From contig JAZTWG010000055.1 in NCBI GenBank assembly GCA_045635745.1, forward strand, positions 4,812 to 68,811: DNA of 64,000 nucleotides. Direction: 5' to 3'. The position numbers and the translations under genes were made by a program. The notes below the pieces were generated by a model. That model saw nothing but the letters and a program-made list of their open reading frames with translations, was not told the DNA's origin and searched no databases. The stretch comes from SIG78 sp045635745 (GTDB lineage: Bacteria > Verrucomicrobiota > Lentisphaeria > Victivallales > Victivallaceae). Below, in pieces: positions 8,726 to 17,702 of the stretch; position 1 is the first letter of the stretch, and each line of letters begins with the position of its first letter.

Positions 8726-9856
8726 TCACTCTTCCATTTTTTCTGCTGTCGATTCCCAATTTGCTATTTCCCGCAGCCGTTCGGTTATGGGCAAATGCTG
8801 GGTACAGCTTTTTTCGCATTTGCGGCAGTTCAAACACTCTTTCGCCGGTACTTTGGCTTCGGGCAATATACCCCAGATCTGATTTTTTTTCAACTTGGCT
8901 GCCATAGCTGCATCATCTTCATTGCCAAGGAGTTTATAATTGTAAAACTGCATGTAGGTCGGTACTGCGATATTGACCGGACAATCCTTGCAGTAACCGC
9001 AGCCGGTGCAGAAATCTTTCAAGCCGCCATGGATGAGTTTTTCATATTCCACCAGATCTGCCTGTGTTATCTTCCTGGCATTATCTGCAGCCTGACAGGC
9101 CATATCCACCTGTTCGGTGGTGGTGAAACCGTTCAGCGCCACATCCAGCAGTTCCAAGCCGATATTGAACTGCAATGCCGCCATGGTCGGAGTTTGTCCC
9201 CGGCTCCCGAGAAAGGCAAATTTTTCTTCGTGCTGCGGAATTAATCCGCCATAAAGCGAATTCATGGCTACCACCGCCATCTTGCGCTTTCTGGCCGCAA
9301 TGGCACCATTGAGCCGATAGGGGAAGTTGAGTATATTCAACCCTATCAGTACGCCGGCAAAACGGCTGGATTCCACAACTTCGGAAACTTTATTGCCGGT
9401 AAGGTGGGTGGAGAATGCCAGATGTTTGATCAAACCATCGCTTTGAGCCTGCAGCATGGCTTCGTATAAGCCGTCCGGCCGCACGCAGTCTTCGTATTGC
9501 TCCATGGTGCGGAAGTTCCATGCGTGGAATATATCTATGCAGTTGGTTTGGAGCCGGTCGCAGGAGCGTTTGATACGGTCGTATGCCTCGCGGGCAGTTT
9601 TGATATGTCCGGGCATCAGCTTGGTGGAAATGACCACCTGGTCACGGGGCAGGGTGGAGAGTGCTTTGCCGAACCAGATTTCACTTTGGTCATTGCAATA
9701 CCCCGGAGCGGTATCAAAGTAATTGATTCCGCGCTCGAAAGCGTAATGGATCAGATCGATATGAGCTGATTCCGGCTGGCGCATATCAAAACGCATGCCG
9801 CCGAACCCGATAGCCGAAACTTTCAATCCGGTACTGCCGTATTCTTTATAGATCAT
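8726..9856 (-). CDS. Aldo/keto reductase with C-terminal 4Fe-4S motifs
   Basis: 376 aa from ATG 9856 (MIYKEYGSTGLKVS). A longer frame to 9916 exists but would overlap the upstream gene and adds 20 atypical residues. The N-terminal (beta/alpha)8 aldo/keto reductase domain shows GFGGMRF and the Asp-Tyr pair in INYFDTAPGY. The C-terminus carries Cys clusters CTGCGYCKDCP and CLNCRKCEKSC, as in the ferredoxin-like extension of this subfamily. Likely a cytoplasmic NAD(P)H/ferredoxin-linked carbonyl reductase; substrate unknown. It follows the secreted 272-aa protein by 16 bp and precedes the kinase by 7 bp. Confidence 0.88.
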   Translation of the reverse strand: MIYKEYGSTGLKVSAIGFGGMRFDMRQPESAHIDLIHYAFERGINYFDTAPGYCNDQSEIWFGKALSTLPRDQVVISTKLMPGHIKTAREAYDRIKRSCDRLQTNCIDIFHAWNFRTMEQYEDCVRPDGLYEAMLQAQSDGLIKHLAFSTHLTGNKVSEVVESSRFAGVLIGLNILNFPYRLNGAIAARKRKMAVVAMNSLYGGLIPQHEEKFAFLGSRGQTPTMAALQFNIGLELLDVALNGFTTTEQVDMACQAADNARKITQADLVEYEKLIHGGLKDFCTGCGYCKDCPVNIAVPTYMQFYNYKLLGNEDDAAMAAKLKKNQIWGILPEAKVPAKECLNCRKCEKSCTQHLPITERLREIANWESTAEKMEE

Positions 9857-9872
9857 TTCAAAAACTCTTTCT

Positions 9873-10691
9873 TCAGTTAAGCAATATTGTGTATTGCATC
9901 CGGACCGGTTTTGCATTGCCGGAGGGCGTGAAAGTTATACTGCCATTGTAAATGCCGGGCGCAAGCGATTGATCAAATTTTCCATGCAGTAAAAATATCT
10001 TCATGCCGTCTCCCCGGGAGATACTGTTGTTGTTGCTCAAGCGGTGCCCCCAGCTGGTATTCTGAATAAAATAATCTACCCTTTGCAGTTTTACAGCAAC
10101 CGAACCGCTGCCGGAAGCCGCTACTGCCGCAGAAGCCGTCAGCGATCCCTGAAGGTGATACTTACATGGCAGCAGAATTACCGCAGCTGCGAATTTTTTA
10201 CCGCGAACTGCCTGCCATTCAGGATTATTTACCGTATTGAGCAAGGTCATGCACGGATTTTGCGGCAGTATCCCAGCCCGGTCAATCCCCAGCAGAATCG
10301 CCGGTGCCGCCGGTGGAATATTTTGCTGGTTGAGCATGGTAAAAAGCGTTTGAAAATGGACCAGATGCATGTAGAGTTCGATACTTTGGGGACCCCATAC
10401 TGCATTTTTTTCAGATGCATGATTCTTGAATTTCATCAGCAAATGGCGCAGCTGAGGCTTGAAGGAAGAGGGTATATCAAGCATTTGCAGCGCATTGCGC
10501 ATAACGCTTTCGGCATGTTGCGGCGTTATCGCGTTGGAGGCAAACAGCACCGGCTCAATTGCCAGCCGGCCGGGTTGCTTTTCTCTGGTGCTGTAAAGCG
10601 CATACTCCACAGCGCCGCCGGCACACAGTATATACGGCATTGCAGCAAGTGTGATCGCCAAAAGCAACCGGCCGGAAAATATTTTCATCAC
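9873..10691 (-). CDS. Secreted protein of unknown function
   Basis: 272 aa. It starts MMKIFSGRLLLAITLAAMPY, a signal peptide probably cut after ILCAGG. No family is recognised. The middle (about residues 50-115) looks helical; the last 90 residues look beta-rich and end with GIYNGSITFTPSGN, similar in feel to a beta-sandwich. The start codon overlaps the clpC stop (ATGATG over TGA), so translation is probably coupled to ClpC. Role unknown; envelope or periplasm is the likely location. Confidence 0.65.
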   Translation of the reverse strand: MMKIFSGRLLLAITLAAMPYILCAGGAVEYALYSTREKQPGRLAIEPVLFASNAITPQHAESVMRNALQMLDIPSSFKPQLRHLLMKFKNHASEKNAVWGPQSIELYMHLVHFQTLFTMLNQQNIPPAAPAILLGIDRAGILPQNPCMTLLNTVNNPEWQAVRGKKFAAAVILLPCKYHLQGSLTASAAVAASGSGSVAVKLQRVDYFIQNTSWGHRLSNNNSISRGDGMKIFLLHGKFDQSLAPGIYNGSITFTPSGNAKPVRMQYTILLN

Positions 10692-13222
10692 TGCTCCTGT
10701 TTTTTTCTGGTTGCTTGTGCTTTTCTTTTGCGCGGGGGGTTGGCAGCCGGAGCAATCTGGAAATGCAATTGGCCGTTATTCAGAATTGTTTCTATAACGC
10801 TGTCGGCGGGCAGATCGCCTTTGAGCAATTCTTCAGAAAGCGGGTCTTCCAGATAACGCTCCACCGCTCTGCGGAGCGGACGGGCACCGTATTCGGGCTC
10901 AAAACCTTTGTCCAGCAAATATTCCAATACGGAATCGGAGGTGATCAGGTTGAGGTGTTTTTCTGTCAGACGGTCTGCCACTGCATCGACTTCCAACTTT
11001 ACGATTGCTTTGAGATCATTGCGCTCAAGCTTACGAAATACTATACAGTCATCCACCCGGTTGAGAAATTCGGGCTTGAAATATTTTTTTGCTACCGACA
11101 GCAGGCGTTCGCTTTCTTTGGCCGAAACGCTTTGAGCGTCGCCGCCAAAGCCCAGCGTTGCGCTTTTATTCAGCAATTCTGCGCCGACATTGCTGGTCAT
11201 GATGATCACCGTATTGCGGAAATCCACCTTGCAACCCAGCGAATCTGTAAGTTTGCCTTCTTCCAATATCTGCAAAAGCATGTGCAGTACATCCGGGTGC
11301 GCCTTTTCTATTTCGTCAAACAACACCACCGAGTAGGGTTTGCGGCGAACTCTTTCGGTCAGCTCGCCGCCTTCGCCATGCCCCACATAACCGGGCGGCG
11401 AACCGACCAGACGGCTGACGTTGAATTTTTCCATATATTCAGACATATCCACCTGGATCAGCGCATCGGAGCTGTTGAACATAAATTCTGCCAGCGCTTT
11501 AGCCAACAGCGTTTTGCCCACCCCGGTTGGGCCGAGAAAGATAAACGATCCAATGGGGCGCGCCGGATTTTTCAAGCCGGAGCGTGAACGCCGCAAGGAG
11601 CGAGAAATCAGTGAAAGGGCTTCGTCCTGACCGATCACACTCTTTTTTAATTCTTCTTCCATATTCAGCAAGCGGCGGGTTTCGCTGGACTGCATTTCCT
11701 GTACCGGTATACCGGTGAGCTGGGCGATCACCCCGGCTATTGCCGTGGCGGTGATCTCCGGAGTATTGGCAAGCTGCTGCTGACGGTGCCGTTTCAGCAG
11801 ATCTTCCAACGCCTGACGGGCGGCGCGTTCGGCATCGCGGAAGCGGGCGGCTTCTTCAAATTTCTGGTCGGCAATCGCTTTTTCTTTGGCTTCGGAAGCT
11901 GATTTTATATCGGACTCCAGCTCGGCAGTATCCGGCGGCTGCGGCGTGTTGCTTATGCGGGCCGCAGCTCCGGCTTCATCCATAACATCAATGGCTTTAT
12001 CCGGCAGATGGCGGCCCGATATGTAGCGGTCGGAGAGTTTGACCGCCGCCGCGATGGCATCGGCGGTATAGGTTACATGATGATGCGCTTCGTAGGTCTT
12101 TTTCAGGCCGTTGAGTATCTGTATTGCCTCGTCAACTTCCGGCGGATTTACAATGATCGGCTGGAAACGCCGCTCAAGCGCAGAATCTTTTTCTATACCT
12201 TTGCGGTATTCATCCAGTGTGGTGGCGCCTACACATTGCAGTTCTCCCCGGGAAAGCGCCGGTTTTATGATGTTGGCCGTATCCATGGCGCCTTCCGCTC
12301 CGCCGGCGCCTACTATGGTGTGCAGTTCGTCGATAAACAGAATCACTTTGCCGGAATTACGGACTTCTTCAAGTACCGATTTTATGCGCTCTTCAAACTG
12401 GCCGCGGTATTTGGTTCCGGCGATCATCAACGGCAGATCAAGTGCAAAGATTTTTTTATCCTGCAGTATTTCAGGAACTTCACCTCTGGCGATCGCCTGC
12501 GCCAGACCTTCGATGATGGCAGTTTTCCCCACCCCGGCTTCGCCGATAAGCACCGGATTGTTTTTGGTGCGGCGGCAGAGTACCTGAATTGCCCGCTGAA
12601 TTTCGTTTTGACGGCCGATAACCGGATCCAGCGCGCCTTTTTCAGCCAGCAATGTCAGATTGCGCCCGAAAGTATTTAAGGCCGGGAGCTCGCCATTGCT
12701 GCTGCCGGCAGCCGGACTGCCCGGCGGAACGGAGGGTGTTTCGTCGGCTTCCGGCGGCAGATAGTCCGGATCGAGCGCCTGATTGACCACATTGCGGACA
12801 CTGTTTACATCGATTTTCATGTTTCGCAGTACCCGCGCAGCTTCGCTTTCACCATCGCGGAGAAGCGCCAGCAGCAGATGCTCGGTGCCGATAAAATTAT
12901 AGTTCATTATCTTGGCTTCGGTTGCCGCCAGCAATATCACCCGCTTCAACCGGGTGGTCAGGGGCAGCAAGCCTTCTTTTTTGACATTGTCTGCCGTGCT
13001 GCTGCAGCTTTTTTCCACTTCCAGCCGCAACTGTTCAAGACTTATTTGCATTACTTTCAGTACTTCGACGGCCACGCCTTCGTCCAGCGAAAGCAAACCC
13101 AGCAGCAGATGCTCGGTACCTACGCAATCGCAATTCAACCGTTCGGCTTCCTTTTGCGCCAGCACCAGCGCCCGGCGGGCACGGGGCGTGAGATTTGAGT
13201 TATTGTTTCCGTTTTCCGGCAT
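10688..13222 (-). CDS. clpC: AAA+ unfoldase ClpC (class I Clp/Hsp100)
   Basis: 844 aa, usual length. Two Clp_N repeats (residues about 10-150; both contain GTEHLLL), first AAA module with Walker A GEAGVGKT and Walker B LFIDELHT, a UVR/coiled-coil linker (EEAARFRDAERA) that marks ClpC rather than ClpA or ClpB, second AAA with Walker A GPTGVGKT and Walker B VLFDEIEKA, then the C-terminal D2-small domain. It unfolds substrates for ClpP in the cytoplasm. The tail is Lys/Arg-rich. It is first in a run with a secreted protein, an aldo/keto reductase and a kinase. SD AGGA before ATG. No clpP or mcsAB is seen nearby. Confidence 0.95.
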   Translation of the reverse strand: MPENGNNNSNLTPRARRALVLAQKEAERLNCDCVGTEHLLLGLLSLDEGVAVEVLKVMQISLEQLRLEVEKSCSSTADNVKKEGLLPLTTRLKRVILLAATEAKIMNYNFIGTEHLLLALLRDGESEAARVLRNMKIDVNSVRNVVNQALDPDYLPPEADETPSVPPGSPAAGSSNGELPALNTFGRNLTLLAEKGALDPVIGRQNEIQRAIQVLCRRTKNNPVLIGEAGVGKTAIIEGLAQAIARGEVPEILQDKKIFALDLPLMIAGTKYRGQFEERIKSVLEEVRNSGKVILFIDELHTIVGAGGAEGAMDTANIIKPALSRGELQCVGATTLDEYRKGIEKDSALERRFQPIIVNPPEVDEAIQILNGLKKTYEAHHHVTYTADAIAAAVKLSDRYISGRHLPDKAIDVMDEAGAAARISNTPQPPDTAELESDIKSASEAKEKAIADQKFEEAARFRDAERAARQALEDLLKRHRQQQLANTPEITATAIAGVIAQLTGIPVQEMQSSETRRLLNMEEELKKSVIGQDEALSLISRSLRRSRSGLKNPARPIGSFIFLGPTGVGKTLLAKALAEFMFNSSDALIQVDMSEYMEKFNVSRLVGSPPGYVGHGEGGELTERVRRKPYSVVLFDEIEKAHPDVLHMLLQILEEGKLTDSLGCKVDFRNTVIIMTSNVGAELLNKSATLGFGGDAQSVSAKESERLLSVAKKYFKPEFLNRVDDCIVFRKLERNDLKAIVKLEVDAVADRLTEKHLNLITSDSVLEYLLDKGFEPEYGARPLRRAVERYLEDPLSEELLKGDLPADSVIETILNNGQLHFQIAPAANPPRKRKAQATRKKQEQ

Positions 13223-13339
13223 GATATTTTTCCTGAATTATGATTTTTTATCAGTTTCTGCATTGCCGTTTGCATTTTTGATGCATTTCAGCAATAATGA
13301 CTGTTGAAACAAATTTATGGTTCGATTACTTTATGCCGC

Positions 13340-13576
13340 TTAATTCCCGATTGTTGACCTTTGCCACGTTGCGGGATAATTATTGGGTATGCGGCTGTAT
13401 TCGTGCGCCCGTTTGCGGGGTGGACGGCGCTGAACTTTTTTTCCGGGGCGGCTCTCCGTACTGCAATGGTTATTGCAAGTACATCCATTGGCCGCACATA
13501 ACAAAAAAACCACGGCAGACAACATTGCCATGGTTTTTGTTGCCCGCCCAATAGTTTTTACTATTGATTCAGACAT
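13340..13576 (-). CDS. Possible small lipoprotein (doubtful ORF)
   Basis: 78 aa from ATG 13576, with a GGAG ribosome binding site 7 nt upstream. The N-terminal third has a basic start, a hydrophobic stretch (MLSAVVFLLCAANGC) and a lipobox-like ANGC, after which the sequence is low in recognisable features and Arg-rich. Against it: a strong terminator hairpin (13505-13538) lies inside the reading frame, and the hydrophobic stretch is partly encoded by that hairpin. It could be a real small lipoprotein behind an attenuator or a chance frame. Confidence 0.25.
   Translation of the reverse strand: MSESIVKTIGRATKTMAMLSAVVFLLCAANGCTCNNHCSTESRPGKKVQRRPPRKRAHEYSRIPNNYPATWQRSTIGN
13505..13538 (-). terminator. 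Rho-independent terminator after the coiled-coil operon
   Basis: Arms AAAAACCACGGCA and TGCCATGGTTTTT pair with one mismatch (A-C) around an 8-nt loop. Minus-strand reading gives TGCCGTGG followed by seven T. It lies 54 bp after the stop of the 13593-13835 gene; the A/T tails also allow function in the other direction. Confidence 0.7.
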
Positions 13577-13592
13577 ATAACACTCCATTTTG

Positions 13593-13835
13593 TTAATTGG
13601 CCGGAGGTTGTTCCGCCGCCGGGGCCGCCGGGGCCGCTTCTCCGGCCGGAGCTGCCGGTTGTGCCGGCTCGGGGACCGGCTGGAAAATCGACTTGAGCGT
13701 GACTTTTACATGATCCCAGATGCCGTAGGTCGTGATTTCCATGCACTGGAACACTACTACTGAAATCATCAGCAATGTGGTCAATATCACCAGTATATCG
13801 CGAAAGATATGTATTCCGTTTTTATGTTTAGCCAT
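13593..13835 (-). CDS. Small single-pass membrane protein with Ala/Pro-rich tail
   Basis: 80 aa from ATG 13835 (MAKHKNGIHIFRD); a GTG at 13847 would give 84 aa and overlap the previous stop. One hydrophobic segment (ILVILTTLLMISVVVFQCM, about 15-33) is followed by an Ala/Pro-rich tail (about 52-80) that probably crosses the periplasm or forms a flexible linker. No family recognised. It is directly downstream of the coiled-coil gene and likely co-transcribed, so the two may form an envelope complex; this is inference. Confidence 0.65.
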   Translation of the reverse strand: MAKHKNGIHIFRDILVILTTLLMISVVVFQCMEITTYGIWDHVKVTLKSIFQPVPEPAQPAAPAGEAAPAAPAAEQPPAN

Positions 13836-13843
13836 TTGCAAGC

Positions 13844-15121
13844 TCACTTTCTGCGTTTGGATATCTTGGCGATCTCATCATCAGCCAGATAAACCAGATC
13901 GCCGACACGCATGCGTTTGCCGGCTTTCTTGTCGACCGGTTCGGCGATGGAGCAGTTGTCATCCAATCTTACAATCTTGATCTTGTTGATATACTCTGCG
14001 TCGCCGCTGGGCATGTTGCGGGCAACGGTCAGGATCATGCCGTCTTCGATAAGCGGATTAATATTCCAATATTTTGTCTTTTTCACGCTGTCTTTTTCAG
14101 GCTTGTATTCGTAGAAGTCCTGCACCAGAGTCTTGCGCCCCAGCGAAACGACCACAAAACCGAATTTGTCGTCCACCTCCATGATCTTACCCTTCTGCTG
14201 AGTTTTGATCAGTTCCAGGGCTTCTTTGCAGCCGTCTTTGATTTGACGTTTACCGGGGATGATGCCCAACATACGTTCAAGACGTTTGATATCAAGATCG
14301 CGGGATTTGATTTCGGCATCTTTGCGGGCTACTGTGGCGGTGAGTGTTTCGATCTTGGCATCGCGGGCCTTTACTTTGCGTTCTTCGTTTTTCCAGTTTG
14401 CATGGTAGGTCACGCGCTGGAGTTCCACATTGCGGGCATGGGTTACCAGTTCTTTAAGACCGGCGGCATAGCCGCTTTCGCTGGAGTTGGGGCGTTTGCC
14501 TTTAAGGGCGGATGCGATCTGCCCCACTTCATTGACATACACTTTGTGGCGGGTGTTCCAGAAAGCGATACGGTCATCGAGCTCTTTGTAGAAGTCAGCG
14601 TATTTGACTGATTTGAGGTTGTTTACAGTCAGTTTTTTGGTGCCGAGATTGCGGCCCGATCTTTCCAGTCTGCTCAAAATTGTGTTGTTGCGGCGCACAT
14701 AGTTGGTGGCATATGATTCCAAAGTCCGGGTTTTTGCCGAGTGCTGTTTAAGGTTTTTGAAATCATCGGCCTTAATAGCATTGCCGTTCATTTCCAACGT
14801 TCTGCTCAAGGTTGCAAGCGAACCGGCAAGAGTGTTGCGGGCATTGACAACATTTGTCACATGCGTGTTATATTTGTTCAGCAGCTCATTGACCGATTCA
14901 GGAGAATTATCGTGCTTCAGACTGCCGGTGTTGATTTCGCCCGAAAGCGATTCACCGGTTTTTTCTTCCAAAGTTACGATAGATTTACTGAGCTGTTCGC
15001 CAAAATAATTGTGTCCTGTAACCAGACTTTCGCGTTTTTCAAACAAAAAGTAAGAAAATACTGCCGAAGCCGCTGCCAGTAAAAAAATGACTACTGCCAG
15101 AAAAACATTGAATCCCTTCAT
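13844..15121 (-). CDS. Membrane-anchored coiled-coil protein, unknown function
   Basis: 425 aa. The N-terminal hydrophobic anchor (VFLAVVIFLLAAASAVFSYFL, about 5-25) has no clear cleavage site. The middle, notably residues about 225-285, is charged and helical (KARDAKIETLTATVARKDAE), typical of a coiled coil. The C-terminal 130 residues contain a beta-rich segment (KFGFVVVSLG, GMILTVARN, GDLVYLADDE) suggesting a small barrel-like domain. A short KRRK tail ends the protein. No named family. A near-consensus promoter and a GGAGAA ribosome binding site precede it. Confidence 0.75.
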   Translation of the reverse strand: MKGFNVFLAVVIFLLAAASAVFSYFLFEKRESLVTGHNYFGEQLSKSIVTLEEKTGESLSGEINTGSLKHDNSPESVNELLNKYNTHVTNVVNARNTLAGSLATLSRTLEMNGNAIKADDFKNLKQHSAKTRTLESYATNYVRRNNTILSRLERSGRNLGTKKLTVNNLKSVKYADFYKELDDRIAFWNTRHKVYVNEVGQIASALKGKRPNSSESGYAAGLKELVTHARNVELQRVTYHANWKNEERKVKARDAKIETLTATVARKDAEIKSRDLDIKRLERMLGIIPGKRQIKDGCKEALELIKTQQKGKIMEVDDKFGFVVVSLGRKTLVQDFYEYKPEKDSVKKTKYWNINPLIEDGMILTVARNMPSGDAEYINKIKIVRLDDNCSIAEPVDKKAGKRMRVGDLVYLADDEIAKISKRRK

Positions 15122-15202
15122 AGATTTCTCCGCTTTGTGGTGCCGGTCATCCTGTCAACAACTTCTTGTTCCCCGAGGTATCCCGCACACCGATTTTTAT
15201 TT

Positions 15203-15231
15203 ATAATACTTAAATTATTTCATGGTGTCAA
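15203..15231 (-). promoter_or_regulatory. Sigma-70 promoter for the coiled-coil operon
   Basis: Minus-strand TTGACA (15226-15231), 17-bp spacer, TATTAT (15203-15208). About 80 bp of leader follows before the ATG at 15121. Confidence 0.7.
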
Positions 15232-15365
15232 CTCTGCATATCGCACTGAAAAGCATTTCATGCAAAATGCATACATGAGAAAATTAGCACTAAAATTGCA
15301 AAAAGCAACTTTTGAATATAAAAAAATCAAAAACTATTTAAAACTTTTGCTTTATACAGGTTTTT

Positions 15366-16004
15366 TTACGCCATTTTCCAGTATTTCAGAAGAGTTTCGG
15401 CGATCATTTTATATCCTTCTGCTGTCGGATGTGTACCATCTTTGGTGAACAGATAGCCGCTTTCAGGATCGCACCGATGTTGTTCGCGTATGGCAGCAGC
15501 TTCAAAAACCGTATCCAATGGCACCAAAAGTGTTTGCATGCTGTCGGCGGCTTCGCGCGCAGCGCGATGGTAGGGGACAAGAATATCGCCGTGCATATCG
15601 TAGGTTGAGCCTTCAAAACGCCGCAGCGGTGTGGCGATGCTGAACTTTTTTACATTGTAACGCAAACGCAAGAGATGTACTATCCATTGCAGATTGTTTT
15701 TGTAGCACTCCGGAGTCACTGCCGGCTCATCTGCCCAGATCCCCCGTCCCACGGCCGCATCATTGGTGCCCAGAAAAATACTTACTGCATCCGGTCGGTG
15801 AATGCCGGCGGCGCTGTCCAGTCGGGTCAATGCTGTCGGGGTTTTATCTCCGCCGAGACCGGCATTGATGACAGTGATATTTTTTTCAGCAAGTTTTTCC
15901 GTCAGAATATTCATGTATCCCGGATTGGCGGCAGTCAGACTGTCGCCGAAACAGACAAGTTTTTCGCCGGCAGCAAGCCATGGTGTCTGCAGTGTTTGAA
16001 GCAT
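15366..16004 (-). CDS. SGNH/GDSL-family hydrolase
   Basis: 212 aa. Block I FGDSLT with the nucleophile Ser (about residue 22), block II Gly in GLGGDKT, block III GTND and block V DGTHPT with the catalytic Asp/His pair are all visible. It is a compact one-domain esterase/acylhydrolase without signal peptide, so probably cytoplasmic; candidates are deacetylation of sugars or a thioesterase-like role. Its neighbours are envelope polysaccharide genes, which makes a carbohydrate esterase plausible but unproven. Confidence 0.85.
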   Translation of the reverse strand: MLQTLQTPWLAAGEKLVCFGDSLTAANPGYMNILTEKLAEKNITVINAGLGGDKTPTALTRLDSAAGIHRPDAVSIFLGTNDAAVGRGIWADEPAVTPECYKNNLQWIVHLLRLRYNVKKFSIATPLRRFEGSTYDMHGDILVPYHRAAREAADSMQTLLVPLDTVFEAAAIREQHRCDPESGYLFTKDGTHPTAEGYKMIAETLLKYWKMA

Positions 16005-16292
16005 AACGGAGATCCTTTCCTGTTTTTGGGTAAAAAGCTCTGTGCATGGGTAATATACTGCGATATAAAATATTTTTCAAAGCAGATGGCGATTTTTGCC
16101 GGTAAAATATTTGCTCCTTTGAGTACTGCTGATGCTGGCGTGAAACAACCAAGTGATGTGTTTGCGGCTGCAGTTGCAGCAAAAAACAACTGACAGCTTG
16201 AAAAAAATTCTTTTCCTGCTAAATTATATGACGCTTATATTGAAAAAATATGTACTGTTACGGCAAAACAACTTTCATGGACTGAAAAAACT

Positions 16293-17702
16293 ATGTGGAT
16301 ATTTTCACGTAATTTTGAAAAATGGCAGGCGTTGCGGCAGATTTTTCGCCGCTATAAGATTCTGCTTTTGGGTTTTGCTGTGCTGGGTGCTGCTGCCGGC
16401 GGATTGCTGGCAGGGATGTGTTTCCCATGGAGTTTTTACAGCTATGTATCGGTATTTATATACCGCAAAGATCTGGCAAGCCATAAAATGATAACGCCGG
16501 GCAATACAGCAAATGTTACGCTCGGAACTTCAGAGGATTTCTGGGGGGAAATATTTAAACAGCACCGGGTCAAACGCCGGCTTGATGAGTTTCTGCGCCG
16601 GCAACTGGTTTTTTCCGATTACAGCTATCTGACGAAAAAAGCTCAATATAACCGGGATTACTGCTGGGTTACACTTACAATCCCGGGCGAAAGTAAATCA
16701 TCTGCCGAACAAACGGCCGAAGCTGTCAAAACTTTTTGCCAGACCGAATTGCCGCAGATATTGCAGTGCAATTGTGTCGCTGTTACCGATCACGCGGTGA
16801 ACAATAATGCTGTGGTGTGGAATATTGCATTGATTTCAAGCGGCGGGTTTCTGGGTGGATCTGTCGGGCTGATGATAGGATTTATCCTGCTGTTTGTTAT
16901 TAACTCCATGGATCGCTCCATGCGTAAACTTTCTGACCTTGAAGATATATTGAAAACACCACTCCTGGGGGTATTCCCGCATGTCGGGAGGTCAGGCCGA
17001 ATGTCGGCAGATTTGATGCCGGACCATACTTTTCAGCAATCAATTCATACTTTACAACTTAATTTGAATGCATTGCTTCCGCATTCCGGCCGGGCGCAGG
17101 TTTTTATGTTCAGCAGCGTTACCGGCAAAGAGGGCAAAAGTTCCATTGTCCGGGCTTTGGCACAGGATATTGCAGCTGCCGGCGGAAGGGTGCTGATAAT
17201 ATGTGCTGACTATCGCGGAGGCAGTCCGGCCGTGCCGCACACAGATGATGAACAGCGCAAGGGCTTATCCGATCTGCTTTCCGGTAATGTTGAGTGGCAG
17301 AAGTGTATCGAATACAATGTTTGCAGTAATCTTGATGTGATCGCTCCCGGCCGCAAGCCCGACGATCCGGCAACATTGCTGTCGCAGAAGCGTTTTGAAC
17401 AGTTTCTGTTGGAGGTATCCGGCTGTTACGAGTATATTTTCATAGATGCGTCTTCCATGCAGAGCGGCAGTGACCCATTGATCATCGGCCGGTTATCCGA
17501 TGCCGCTATTCTGGTGGGGGATTACCGCAGATTTCAGCGGGCGCGGCTGGAATTGCTTTTGTGGAGATTTCAGAATGCCAATGTCAGGTTTTGCGGTATG
17601 ATCGTGAATCATTTTCCCGCCGATCGCCAAAGGCAGACCTTTGCCCGCTATCAGCATTTTTACACGTTGAATATTCCCGGATTTCCGTCAGCAAACATTT
17701 AA
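16293..17702 (+). CDS. Wzc/CpsD-like polysaccharide co-polymerase with P-loop ATPase domain
   Basis: 469 aa. N-terminal Wzz-like part with TM1 (about 23-43), a shortened periplasmic loop (about 45-175) and TM2 (about 176-203). The cytoplasmic BY-kinase-like ATPase has Walker A GKEGKSS (278-284), A' motif with Asp306 in ICADYR, and Walker B IFIDASS (Asp385). The Tyr-rich tail of true BY-kinases is poor: only two Tyr lie near the C-terminus. It likely controls chain length in surface polysaccharide export. Its stop overlaps the rfbD stop tail-to-tail by 4 bp. Confidence 0.82.
   Translation: MWIFSRNFEKWQALRQIFRRYKILLLGFAVLGAAAGGLLAGMCFPWSFYSYVSVFIYRKDLASHKMITPGNTANVTLGTSEDFWGEIFKQHRVKRRLDEFLRRQLVFSDYSYLTKKAQYNRDYCWVTLTIPGESKSSAEQTAEAVKTFCQTELPQILQCNCVAVTDHAVNNNAVVWNIALISSGGFLGGSVGLMIGFILLFVINSMDRSMRKLSDLEDILKTPLLGVFPHVGRSGRMSADLMPDHTFQQSIHTLQLNLNALLPHSGRAQVFMFSSVTGKEGKSSIVRALAQDIAAAGGRVLIICADYRGGSPAVPHTDDEQRKGLSDLLSGNVEWQKCIEYNVCSNLDVIAPGRKPDDPATLLSQKRFEQFLLEVSGCYEYIFIDASSMQSGSDPLIIGRLSDAAILVGDYRRFQRARLELLLWRFQNANVRFCGMIVNHFPADRQRQTFARYQHFYTLNIPGFPSANI

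Larger units (their letters stand above)
13223..13592. other. 370-bp stretch between clpC and the small membrane-protein gene
   Basis: Contains a bidirectional-looking terminator (13505-13538) and a questionable short frame (13340-13576). The rest, upstream of clpC, is AT-rich and probably holds the clpC promoter, though no convincing -35/-10 pair was fixed. Confidence 0.5.
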
